Positions 25,007 to 33,007 of a stretch of 55,735 bases of DNA are shown here, piece after piece (position 1 is the first letter of the stretch; every line of letters starts with the position of its first letter). Under the pieces are notes generated by a model. That model did not search any database and was not told where the DNA came from. It worked only from the letters and a program-made list of their open reading frames with translations. The translations under genes and the position numbers were made by a program. The stretch spans positions 1 through 55,735 of the forward strand of contig NZ_VOAK01000004.1 in NCBI RefSeq assembly GCF_007859075.1. The letters are read 5' to 3'. This stretch comes from Gemmobacter aquaticus. GTDB taxonomy: Bacteria > Pseudomonadota > Alphaproteobacteria > Rhodobacterales > Rhodobacteraceae.

Positions 25007-26360
25007 CCTGCGCCTCGCGTGCTTTCAGCCAGTGTTCCAGATGGTGAATGCTGACACCGCCGCCGACGAAGCCATGTTCGGCAAGCATCTGACGATGCAG
25101 GGGGATGTTGGTCTTGATCCCTTCCACACACAATTCCTGTAGCGCTGTTCGAAGCCGCGAAAGTGCCTCGGCCCGTGTCGCGCCATGGGCGATGACCTTT
25201 GCGATCATCGAGTCGTAGTGCGGAGGGATGGTGTAGCCCGGCACAACATGGCTGTCGACGCGGATGCCCGGCCCACCCGGCAGGTGGAGCGCGGTGATCT
25301 GGCCCGGATGCGGGGCAAAGTTCTCCGGGTCTTCAGCATTGATCCGGCACTCGATCGCGTGACCCGCGAGGCCGACTTCAGATTGGAGCAGGGCGAGCGA
25401 TGCCCCGCGCGCGACGTCAATCTGCAAGGCGACAATGTCGAGCCCTGTCACCAGCTCGGTGACAGGGTGTTCGACCTGAATGCGGGTGTTCATCTCGATG
25501 AAATAGAACTGGCCGTCTTCGTAGAGAAATTCGAAGGTGCCCGCCCCCACATAGCCGATCTCGCGGCAGGCAGCCGCGCAGCGTTCACCCACCGCCGCAA
25601 TCAATGCGCGATCGATACCGGGGGCTGGGGCTTCCTCGATCAGTTTCTGGTGGCGGCGCTGCATCGAGCAGTCCCGGTCGCCCAGCCACAGTGCATTCCC
25701 ATGGCTGTCGGCGATGATCTGGATTTCGACGTGCCGCGGGCGTTCCAGGAACTTTTCCATGTAGATGTCGGGATTGCCGAAAAAGCGGGATGCCTCTTGC
25801 CGGGTCAGCAGAAAGGCCTCGTCCAGATCTGTCCTCTGACGCACGACCCGCATCCCGCGCCCGCCGCCACCGCCTGCGGCCTTCAGTATCACCGGATACC
25901 CGATCGCCTCGGCCGCATTGGCAACGGCCTGTGGATCGTCGGGCAAGACCGAGTCTGGCCCCGGCACGCAAGGAACCCCCGCGCGGAGCAACGCCTTCTT
26001 TGCCTCGACCTTGTCACCCATCTTGCGCATTACATCCGCGCGCGGGCCGATAAGACGCAATCCGGCCTCGGCCACCGCGGCCGCGAACTCTGCGCGCTCG
26101 GACAGGAAACCATAGCCTGGGTGGATCAGATCTGCTCCGGTTGCCTTTGCTGCGGCAAGGATTGCTGGGATGTGGAGATAGCTTGCCTGCGCTGGGGCAG
26201 GGCCGATGCAGAGGGCGCTATCCGCAAGTGCAAGCCAGGGAGCACCACGGTCTGCCTCGGAGTGAACGCAGATTGCGCGCAGGCCAAGCCTACGACAGGC
26301 ACGGATGATCCGCAGTGCAATCTCGCCGCGGTTGGCGATCAGGACAGTTTCTTGTATCAT
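24999..26360 (-). CDS. accC: Biotin carboxylase subunit (AccC family)
   Basis: The 453-residue enzyme has all ATP-grasp biotin carboxylase marks. The N-terminal IANRGEIALRIIRAC starts the domain, the glycine-rich loop GGGGGRGM lies near residue 162, and RHVEIQ near 208. RDCSMQRRHQK is near 232 and MNTRIQVEHPVTE near 285, with the catalytic Arg. It carboxylates the biotin of a carrier protein using ATP and bicarbonate. Here it is in an operon with PxpABC and two carrier-like genes rather than with acetyl-CoA carboxyltransferase, which suggests a carboxylation-assisted lactam cleavage. A housekeeping role is unlikely. Confidence 0.9.
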   Translation of the reverse strand: MIQETVLIANRGEIALRIIRACRRLGLRAICVHSEADRGAPWLALADSALCIGPAPAQASYLHIPAILAAAKATGADLIHPGYGFLSERAEFAAAVAEAGLRLIGPRADVMRKMGDKVEAKKALLRAGVPCVPGPDSVLPDDPQAVANAAEAIGYPVILKAAGGGGGRGMRVVRQRTDLDEAFLLTRQEASRFFGNPDIYMEKFLERPRHVEIQIIADSHGNALWLGDRDCSMQRRHQKLIEEAPAPGIDRALIAAVGERCAAACREIGYVGAGTFEFLYEDGQFYFIEMNTRIQVEHPVTELVTGLDIVALQIDVARGASLALLQSEVGLAGHAIECRINAEDPENFAPHPGQITALHLPGGPGIRVDSHVVPGYTIPPHYDSMIAKVIAHGATRAEALSRLRTALQELCVEGIKTNIPLHRQMLAEHGFVGGGVSIHHLEHWLKAREAQDV

Positions 26361-26788
26361 GCGCGCATCCTGAAAAGCGGCGTTCCGGCCTCGACCATTG
26401 TGCCGTCGCCGACTAGGACTGCATCGATCACGCCCGCTTCGGCGGCGGTAACAGATGTCATCACCTTCATCGCCTCAATCAGGCAAAGAGTCTGCCCGGC
26501 TGCCACGGTCATGCCGGGTTCGGCAAATGGGGCGGCGCCGGGGGCCGACGCCAACTGGCAGAGACCTGCAAGTGGCGCATCGATGGTTGTTGCCTTTGGA
26601 GCAGGGACGCGTTGGTGTGATGCCAAGGGTATGTCCTGGGTCGCGCATGGCGCTGCGTTAATCGCGTCTTCCCCGGTTCCGCGCACCAGCGAGAGCCGGA
26701 AGGTGTCGGTGGCAACGGCGAAGGTGCTCAGGCCCCGCGCTGCCGCCCATTCTAGTCTCGCTATGATCTGATCAACATCGATGGTCAT
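26357..26788 (-). CDS. accB: Biotin carboxyl carrier protein (AccB family)
   Basis: The 143-residue protein has the biotinyl motif EAMKVM near residue 105 (counted from the start used), within TLCLIEAMKVMTSVTA, so it can be biotinylated. The N-terminal helix IIARLEWAAARG and a Pro/Ala linker precede the domain. The start at 26788 was chosen over 26842, which adds residues outside the family. It is the first gene of the minus-strand operon and overlaps accC by four bases. It would serve as the substrate of AccC here. Confidence 0.85.
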   Translation of the reverse strand: MTIDVDQIIARLEWAAARGLSTFAVATDTFRLSLVRGTGEDAINAAPCATQDIPLASHQRVPAPKATTIDAPLAGLCQLASAPGAAPFAEPGMTVAAGQTLCLIEAMKVMTSVTAAEAGVIDAVLVGDGTMVEAGTPLFRMRA

Positions 26789-27038
26789 ACCGGCATGGAT
26801 CCCACTTTCATCCTGACCTTTGGAAAAGCCTAGCATCTGCAAAACCTGATGATGTCAGAGCGGTTTCGGATGATATGTGCCCGCCGCGCAATCGCCTGCG
26901 CAGCCATTGTGAAAGCCGATTACGTCAGATGGATCGGCTGTTATCCCCGTCCTGAAGGCCAGCCTATGATTGTCGCCAATCCCCAGTGATCGCGAGCAGG
27001 TCAAAACTTGCCGCGCAAACCGAGAGCGAGAGGCCGAC
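26789..27038. promoter_or_regulatory. Divergent control region of the accB and rraA-like operons
   Basis: This 250-base gap separates divergently transcribed genes and should hold both promoters. At 26846-26858 there is a palindrome CTGATGATGTCAG. At 26915-26932 there is a copy of the motif also found in front of dctP (see 21351-21370). A GAGAGG ribosome binding site precedes the ATG at 27039. No −10/−35 pair can be assigned with confidence. Confidence 0.4.
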
Positions 27039-27713
27039 ATGCCCCATATTATAACCAGAATCGCCCGCGCTGCTGCCGAGGATGTGGCCGAACTGGCCCG
27101 TTTTGGCTCGGCCACAATCCATGAGGCGCAGGGGCGTCTCGGCGCAGTCAGCTCGCGCATCAAACCGATCGACCGTGCCATGTCGGTCTGCGGTCCGGCC
27201 TTTACTGTGCAAAGCGCGCCCCGCGACAACATCATGCTGCAACTGGCGATCAATTACGCCCAAAAGGGCGATGTCATCGTGGTATCTGCCGGGGAATATG
27301 AAGAGGCGGGCAGCTTTGGCGACGTTTTGGGCAATGCCTGTCTTGCCAAGGGCATCGCGGGCGTGGTCACAGACACCGGTGTGCGCGACACGCTGGAGCT
27401 GATAAAGCTGGGCCTGCCGGTCTTTTCGCTCAGCGTCTGCATCAAGGGCACCGTCAAGGAGACTCTCGGGCAGATCAATGGCGACATCGTCTTTGGTGGG
27501 CAGCTGGTACGTCCGGGCGACGTAATCCGTGGCGATGCGGATGGACTTGTGGTGGTGCGCCGCGAGGATGCAGCGGCGGTTGCCGCGAAGTCGGCGGCGC
27601 GTGAAGAGGCCGAGGCCGGCTACATCACGGCCTACAAGTCGGGCCGCAGTGTGATTGACGTCAGCAACCTTGAAGCGGTGCTGAAGGCCAAGGGCCTGAC
27701 GACCGACCTTTGA
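27039..27713 (+). CDS. RraA/HMG-CHA aldolase family protein, oxaloacetate decarboxylase-like
   Basis: The 224-residue protein has the class II HMG/CHA aldolase fold that also includes RraA. Conserved features include FGSATIHEAQGR near residue 23 and GPAFTVQSAPRDNIMLQLAI near 55. The metal/phosphate-site loop GVVTDTGVRDTLEL lies near 110, with the Arg and Asp residues of the family. PGDVIRGDADGLVVV is near 165. Active members cleave 4-hydroxy-4-methyl-2-oxoglutarate or 4-carboxy-4-hydroxy-2-oxoadipate and decarboxylate oxaloacetate. It is followed by an aminotransferase with a 37-base gap. In this locus it would split a 4-hydroxy-2-oxo acid made by transamination; this is inferred. Confidence 0.82.
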   Translation: MPHIITRIARAAAEDVAELARFGSATIHEAQGRLGAVSSRIKPIDRAMSVCGPAFTVQSAPRDNIMLQLAINYAQKGDVIVVSAGEYEEAGSFGDVLGNACLAKGIAGVVTDTGVRDTLELIKLGLPVFSLSVCIKGTVKETLGQINGDIVFGGQLVRPGDVIRGDADGLVVVRREDAAAVAAKSAAREEAEAGYITAYKSGRSVIDVSNLEAVLKAKGLTTDL

Positions 27714-27750
27714 TCTGAAACACCGCAACCCACCAGAATCGGACTTCGTC

Positions 27751-28959
27751 ATGACCAGCCTCAAACTTGCCCGTCGCGTCACCGACATCCGCGTCTCTCC
27801 CAGCACTGCCGCCGCGCAACGGGCGCGCGACCTGCGGGCACAGGGGCGCGACATCGTCGACTTGACGGTTGGAGAGCCTGATTTCGATACGCCGGACCCG
27901 ATCAAGGAGGTGGCGATTGCCGCGATCCGTTCGGGCGACACCAAATACACCCCGGTGAACGGGACGCCCGCATTGCGGAAGGCGATCCGGCAGGATTATG
28001 CCACGCGCCTCTCGATCGATTGCGCAGACGACCAGATTTGCGTCGGCGGCGGCGCCAAGCAGATCATCTTCCTCGGCCTTATGGCGACGGTAGAGCCCGG
28101 GGATGAAGTCATCATCCCGGCGCCCTATTGGGTATCTTACCCAGATATGGTGATCGCAAACGGTGGAACCCCGGTCATCGTTCCCTGCGTAGAGGCCGAC
28201 CGGTTCAAACTGACCCCGGCATCGCTTGAAGCAGCGATCACACCGGCAACCCGGTGGCTGGTACTCAACTCTCCCTCCAACCCGACCGGGGTTGCCTATA
28301 CGGCGGATGAGCTGCGCGGACTTGCGGACGTTTTGCGCCGCCATCCGCAGGTCTTTGTTCTGAGCGACGAGATCTACGACCGGATCTGGTATGCGGATTT
28401 TTCCGCAGCCAGCATCGCGACCGTTGCCCCGGATCTAGCGGACCGAACCCTTGTTGTGAACGGTGTGTCGAAATCCTACGCGATGACAGGGTGGCGGATC
28501 GGCTATGCGGTGGGTCCGAAAGCTTTGATCGCCGCAATCAACAAGCTGCAGTCGCAGATGTCATCCTGTCCGTCCTCGATCAGCCAGGCGGCGGCTGCCT
28601 TTGCGTTGACGGCCGATCAGTCGCAGGTTGCGGAAACCGTCAAGGTCTATCGCGCCCGCTGCGAGGCGACCTGCGCCAGCCTGAACGCCATTCCCGGCAT
28701 CAGCTGTCTGCAGCCGGATGGGGCCTTCTACCTCTATCCAAACATCTCGGGCCTGATCGGAAAAAGGACACCCGCAGGAAAGCAGATTACATGTGATCTG
28801 GATTTCGTCCTCTATCTGCTCGACTCCGAAGGGGTTGCGGCCATCCACGGGGCGGCCTACGGGCTCGAGCCACATTTCCGTATCTCTACCGCCACCTCCA
28901 TGGAAATTCTGGAGGATGCCTGCATCCGGATCGCCCGCGCCTGCGGGAATCTGACATGA
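27751..28959 (+). CDS. Class I/II pyridoxal-phosphate aminotransferase (aspartate aminotransferase type)
   Basis: The 402-residue enzyme has a PLP-lysine motif SKSYAMTGWRIGYAV near residue 238 and NSPSNPTGVAY near 175. YTPVNGTPALRKAI lies near 68 and the PLP-phosphate GGGAKQIIFLGL near 98. The Arg near the C-terminus (FRISTAT) would bind the substrate carboxylate. It resembles the Iγ subgroup of aspartate aminotransferases. It fits a pathway in which the amino acid released by lactam opening is turned into a 2-oxo acid for the adjacent aldolase-like enzyme. The in vivo amino donor is unknown. Confidence 0.88.
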   Translation: MTSLKLARRVTDIRVSPSTAAAQRARDLRAQGRDIVDLTVGEPDFDTPDPIKEVAIAAIRSGDTKYTPVNGTPALRKAIRQDYATRLSIDCADDQICVGGGAKQIIFLGLMATVEPGDEVIIPAPYWVSYPDMVIANGGTPVIVPCVEADRFKLTPASLEAAITPATRWLVLNSPSNPTGVAYTADELRGLADVLRRHPQVFVLSDEIYDRIWYADFSAASIATVAPDLADRTLVVNGVSKSYAMTGWRIGYAVGPKALIAAINKLQSQMSSCPSSISQAAAAFALTADQSQVAETVKVYRARCEATCASLNAIPGISCLQPDGAFYLYPNISGLIGKRTPAGKQITCDLDFVLYLLDSEGVAAIHGAAYGLEPHFRISTATSMEILEDACIRIARACGNLT

Positions 28960-29052
28960 TTGATTGATAGGGCGTGACGCAACCAACTCTAGAATTCCCT
29001 GTGCCAGAGTGGTGTGATGAGGTGCGGTAAATCCAGGGAATGGGGGTGATGC

Positions 29053-29973
29053 ATGGACGTCAAGCGGCTTCATGCCTTTGTCCGGGTCGTTGACATCGGC
29101 AGCATCACACGCGCCTCGACCATGTTGCGCATTGCTCAGCCTGCACTCAGTCAACAGATCACCGCGCTCGAGCAGCACTTTGGCAAGCCGCTGCTCTTGC
29201 GCTCCAAGCGCGGGGTGGTTCCAACCGAGGCGGGGCGGATCCTTTACACGCACTGTCAGCGCATCCTGAAGCAGATGGAGCAGGCCGAGCTTGACATCTC
29301 GGCCACCTCGGAAGCTGTGACTGGGTTCGTCTCGGTTGCGCTCGCACCGCTGAGCCTTGGCTCGCTCATTGCCGTGCAGCTTATGGCTGCGATCCGCAGC
29401 CGCTATCCGGGCATCGTTCTGCACATCAACGAAAATGTCGGCGGCGTCATCAGTGAGCAGGTAATGACCGGCAAGACCGATGTCGCACTTATCTTCGATC
29501 CGGGGAACGTCCCGAGCCTGTCATTCCAACCTGTCACAACCGAAGAGCTCTACTTTGTGAAGCGAGGGGGCGATGGCGTCCAGATGCCGGACGGAAGGGA
29601 AGCAGAGGTAACCTTTGCCGAAGCGGTTGCCGGCCCGCTTGTCCTGCCTCGCCGGATCCACACCATCCGGCAGGTGATTGACACAACGCTCTCCCGTGCC
29701 GGGTTAAGCGCGACGGTCATCGTTGAGACAGAGTCGATTTCGCTTCTCGCCGGGGCTCTTGCAGAGGGTCTGGGCGCGACGATCCTGCCGCGCTCGGCTG
29801 CGTTCGCCGTTCTTCGTCGAGTCCCCGACGCAAAGCTTATGCGGATCCGCAAGCCCAACATGAAGATCAGCATGGCGATCTGCGTGTCGGGCCAACTTCC
29901 GCTCTCAGAACCGGCTGCCGTGGTTCGCGATCACCTGATGCGTCTGGCGCAAGAGTTCACCCAACGCGATTGA
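29053..29973 (+). CDS. LysR-family regulator, Nac/CysB-like
   Basis: The 306-residue protein starts with the LysR helix-turn-helix RLHAFVRVVDIGSITRAST and PALSQQITALEQHFG. The effector domain follows from about residue 90, with GLGATILPR near 245. It resembles the Nac group by the short first helix and MDVKRL start. It is on the same strand as the aminotransferase, 93 bases downstream, and probably controls the divergent operons through the motif shared by both control regions. The effector may be the imported cyclic acid. Confidence 0.85.
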   Translation: MDVKRLHAFVRVVDIGSITRASTMLRIAQPALSQQITALEQHFGKPLLLRSKRGVVPTEAGRILYTHCQRILKQMEQAELDISATSEAVTGFVSVALAPLSLGSLIAVQLMAAIRSRYPGIVLHINENVGGVISEQVMTGKTDVALIFDPGNVPSLSFQPVTTEELYFVKRGGDGVQMPDGREAEVTFAEAVAGPLVLPRRIHTIRQVIDTTLSRAGLSATVIVETESISLLAGALAEGLGATILPRSAAFAVLRRVPDAKLMRIRKPNMKISMAICVSGQLPLSEPAAVVRDHLMRLAQEFTQRD

Positions 29974-30204
29974 CACTAGCTCTGAATACCGATCGCCTTT
30001 TCAATCTGCCACGACCGTTTCCAAACGTTTGCTTGAGGTGCTCACTTCAATGACGCCGTCCGCAGACTTACAAGACCTCGACCTCCGAATGTCATCTCTG
30101 CCCAAGCTCATCCTGTGTCCGGCGCCGTATCGAGATGGAACTGTCGGGACTGGCCCGCGAGGCCCTTACCATCAGTGACTGAACCCATGGAGAAGGACTT
30201 GAAA

Positions 30205-30420
30205 ATGACAAGCCAACTTCTTACCGCACCGACCTTGACCGCGTCGAAAGGGGCGTGGCCCCTGATGGACAGCTTTGCGGGCTTCTTGGCGCGTCGCCAG
30301 ACCGCGCGCGACATTGGCCGGCTCGATCCGCGCCTTTTGCGTGACGTCGGCCTACCTGAGGATCTCGCGCATCTGGCGCCCGCAGACTTGCGGGATTGGC
30401 TGAAGGAGGAAGGGCAATGA
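30205..30420 (+). CDS. DUF1127 domain protein (YjiS-like)
   Basis: The 71-residue protein has the DUF1127 pattern of a short helix around RRQTARDIGRLDPRLLRDVGL. Alphaproteobacteria carry many such small proteins, and some act in phosphate, RNA or stress control. The start at 30205 has GGAGAAGGA upstream; earlier in-frame ATGs lie inside that site. It overlaps the next gene at ATGA, so the two are co-translated. Confidence 0.75.
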   Translation: MTSQLLTAPTLTASKGAWPLMDSFAGFLARRQTARDIGRLDPRLLRDVGLPEDLAHLAPADLRDWLKEEGQ

Positions 30421-30821
30421 CGGTCCGCTCCGAACGCTTGGCACGGTGGGCGCAAGGCATGATAGCGGCACCTTTCCTGATCCTTGGCAGCTGGTGCCTG
30501 CTCTTTCCCGGTCAGGTCGAGGCCTTGGGCTTCTTGCCAGAGCACTATATCGGTACCCAGGCCTCGCGGATCCTGATGGGCTGCTTCGGCGCACAGGCCA
30601 TTCTCTCTGGCATCTTCGCTACATTCAGTCGGTTCACACGGGCGACCTTCCTCGCCTATGGCCTCGCGCTCTTGCCGTTCTTCTGGTTCAACGCCCAGTT
30701 CACGTTGATAGAGCCTGTCTTCAGCAGGCTTATGCTGATCGACTTTCTCGCAAACGTCGTGATGCTCGGCTTCTGCATGGTCGGATGGTGGGCACTTTCG
30801 CCGTGCAAGACCAATCGCTGA
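30417..30821 (+). CDS. Small integral membrane protein, unknown function
   Basis: The 134-residue protein has four hydrophobic segments (about residues 14-32, 48-66, 72-90 and 105-122). It has no recognised family. The overlap with the DUF1127 gene (ATGA) indicates one operon. A short basic tail follows the last helix. Its role may be tied to the DUF1127 protein, but no further statement can be made. Confidence 0.65.
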   Translation: MTVRSERLARWAQGMIAAPFLILGSWCLLFPGQVEALGFLPEHYIGTQASRILMGCFGAQAILSGIFATFSRFTRATFLAYGLALLPFFWFNAQFTLIEPVFSRLMLIDFLANVVMLGFCMVGWWALSPCKTNR

Positions 30822-30969
30822 GCCAAATGCAGCGCAAATGACCGCCCGAGGCCGCTTGATCGGGCGATCAACCGACAATCACCGGATTGGACAAGATGAA
30901 CCAAAGCCTTCCGATCATTGGCCTGCTTTTCGTCTCGGCATGTTGGACCTGTCGCGTATTTGTGCCGCT

Positions 30970-31089
30970 GGCCATCTGTAGCTCCGCGACATCGCTGCCG
31001 AGCTGACAGCAAGCGGAATTCGAACCCGACGTGGCGGGAGGTGACAGGTCTCGAATGTGAAGGCGCTGCTGGAGAGGGGGAAGGGGTGA
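30970..31089 (+). pseudogene. Serine recombinase C-terminal remnant with stops
   Basis: The plus strand reads LRDIAAELTASGIRTRRGG and, after a TGA, QVSNVKALLERG. This matches the recombinase/resolvase C-terminal segment (AAELxARGIRTxRGGxWxxxxVxxLL). A TAG precedes it and the TGA replaces the expected Trp. Both ends are missing. A similar 22-residue remnant occurs at 55495-55560. The rest of the 30822-31356 gap shows no gene; the short frame from 30897 was not called. Confidence 0.55.
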
Positions 31090-31356
31090 GGTGCCACTGA
31101 CGTTGCCCGACCGGCTGTGTTGACGCAGGGCAAGCCCCTTACTACTCTTTCCACAGCGAGGGCGATCATCGATCGCATTGAGAGAGCCGAAGGCCGATCA
31201 AGTCTGCAGCAGTCAAGCGGCAGGTTTCGTTACCCGGACTGCGAAGCCACGAAGCATCGGGCCTCGCGCGAGCAGAGAGCTTCCCGCCGGGGGGAGTGCG
31301 ACCCACTGGGGCACTGCGCATTCGCTTCTCACGAAGTCGAATGGAGTATGTGTGCC

Positions 31357-31716
31357 ATGAAAGCACTGAAGAAGATCCGTCATCGGAAAATGCTCGCACA
31401 GGAGGGCCGCTGCTACTACTGCGGACTGCCGATGTGGGATGAAGCCAATGGTTATTCCCTGCTGGCCGCTGGTCGTAAAGGCAGGCCGCCGAGGGCCTTG
31501 CAATGCACCGCCGAGCACCTGCTGCCGCGCTCGGAGGGCGGTGCGGATACTTCCGAGAACATTGTTGCCGCTTGCCTTTTCTGCAACAACGCACGGCATC
31601 GACGGAAGCAGCCGCCGTCACCAGAGATATACCGTATGCATGTGCAGCGACGGATGGCGGCAGGGCGTTGGTTGGCGGCGTACCTGCCTGGAACAGGGCA
31701 GGGGGGATCTCGCTAG
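31357..31716 (+). CDS. HNH endonuclease family protein
   Basis: The 119-residue protein has the HNH zinc-finger pattern. CYYCGLPMW lies near residue 18, then TAEHLLPRSEGGADTSENIVAAC near 51 with the catalytic His, and FCNNARHRRK to close the second Cys pair. Free-standing HNH proteins of this size are found in phages and mobile DNA. The start was placed at the Met that follows a GGAG; the longer in-frame start at 31117 would cross non-coding sequence. Flanks are recombinase and arsenic-locus remnants, which fits an acquired gene. Confidence 0.75.
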   Translation: MKALKKIRHRKMLAQEGRCYYCGLPMWDEANGYSLLAAGRKGRPPRALQCTAEHLLPRSEGGADTSENIVAACLFCNNARHRRKQPPSPEIYRMHVQRRMAAGRWLAAYLPGTGQGGSR

Positions 31717-31722
31717 AGACTG

Positions 31723-31908
31723 CTACTCGGCAGGCCTAGCCTCAGGAACCCTTTCTGCGCCGCAGCTTCGCATCGGCAGTGCGTACACCCTCGACTTCTT
31801 TGCCTTCCCGGTACAGGTCGGATATCGGACGCAGCCGAGGAACTTGCCAAAGCTGCCGCTGCGTTCGACCAGCCAGCCATCTTCGCATTCGGGGCATGTC
31901 GGATAGCT
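31723..31908 (-). pseudogene. Topoisomerase-type zinc ribbon fragment
   Basis: The minus-strand frame contains CPECEDGWLVERSGSFGKFLGCVRYPTC, a C4 zinc ribbon as in topoisomerase I C-terminal repeats and related proteins. It continues in the same frame as the tail of the broken ACR3 gene, but the two are unrelated, so they were joined by deletion. Only about 60 residues remain, ending at 31723. Confidence 0.55.
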
Positions 31909-32545
31909 GGCCCCGCACCTGCGGCGGAGAAACAGGGCGAGCCGGACCAGAAATACCAGCGCCGGAACCTCAACCAAGTGGCCAATCACAGCAGCAAAGG
32001 ATACAGGCGAGTCCAGCCTGAACGAGGCGATGGCGACGGCCAGTTCAAAATTGCTGCCTGCCGCGTGAAGGCTTCGGCGGTAGTTCGCCGATAGTCGGCT
32101 GCAAATATCCACCCCATCAGGAAGCTGAGGCCGAACTGGAGGATGAAGCGCAGTGCAAGCGGAATGGCGATGCGGAGGGCAAGAACGATCAAGTTGAGAC
32201 CGATCATATACTTGGGCTGATCACGCAGGAAGACCAAGGCGAGCGCGAACATAAACACCGGGCCCATCAGCCAGTTCTGTACCAGGGACAATGCCAGTAC
32301 CCGGCGGTCGGCGAGCACACGCGGCAGTTCCTCGTACCGCACCTTGGCCAGCGGCAGGTACATCATGACAAGCAAGCCAATGGCGATGGGCAGGTTGGTG
32401 GTTCCGACGGACAGTGAATCCAGCGCGGCAGGCAGGCCAGTAATGACGGAGCCAAGCAGGATCCCAGGCGCCATCGTGGCGAAGATCCACAGTGTCAGTC
32501 AGCGATCGAGAAACGACAGGTGGGTCGGATGGGCACAAGCGGGAT
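31909..32545 (-). pseudogene. Arsenite efflux permease ACR3, decayed
   Basis: Minus-strand translation shows ACR3 pieces in order. They are HLSFLDR with a TGA (32499-32501) where Trp is expected, then LTLWIFATMAPGILLGS, then NLPIAIGLLVMMYLPLAKV, LSLVQNWLMGPVFMFAL and MIGLNLI. The sequence then jumps straight to the final part (LRIAIPLALRFIL, FAADYRRTTAEAFT), so the middle third with its catalytic-type Cys is deleted. A frameshift near the AAGSNFELAVAIA stretch shifts the end to another frame. The intact family has 330-400 residues. The gene sits next to a broken arsR, so a former ars operon decayed here. Confidence 0.8.
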
Positions 32546-32630
32546 TAGGTCAGCTGTCCGTGGAGGGTGTCGCGGGCTTCGGGACCCAGCAGGCATCGGA
32601 TGGCGCTGCGTCAGAGAGGCGCAACGCGAA

Positions 32631-32896
32631 TTAGGCAAGGGGGCAGAGGGCATCCGGGTTCAGGGCATAGCAGACGCTGGCGCCGTCGAACTCTCCGCGG
32701 ATAGCCTTGGCAGATCTAAGGATGCGCAGGTGTTCGGAAACGGTCGATTGCGCCAATCCGACCGCTTCGACGAATCGCCACCAATGCATCCGGGTGTGAT
32801 ATGCAGAAGCAGCAGGATTCGCAGTCGCGCCTGATCGCCAAGCGCCTCGGCCATAGCAGCTAAAGCCACTTCTACGTCGGGGAAAATTTGTGGCAT
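32631..32896 (-). pseudogene. arsR: ArsR-family repressor with frameshift
   Basis: One frame starts at 32896 with MPQIFPDVEVALAAMAEAL and LGDQARLRILLLL, the ArsR N-terminal helices. The helix-turn-helix LAQSTVSEHLRILR and the tail follow in another frame, ending at 32631 (NPDALCPLA). A shift near the LLLLH region separates them. ArsR proteins have about 110 residues in one frame. The gene lies upstream of the decayed acr3 on the same strand, as expected of an arsR-acr3 pair. Confidence 0.75.
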
Positions 32897-33007
32897 GGCG
32901 GATACATCGACGTTTGACGATATGCGCCGTCAAGGCATCCGCATTCGTTAACCTTCCGGGTTGATTGTCAGAAGAGAAGGAACCTATTCTGTCCGCGGGG
33001 AGTGACT

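Noticed and set aside
25185-26771. Plus-strand open frame of 528 codons across accC and accB
   Set aside because: It is a shadow of two clearly recognisable enzymes on the minus strand.
30897-31007. Small open frame of 36 codons with hydrophobic start
   Set aside because: It overlaps the recombinase remnant in another frame and has no clear ribosome binding site.
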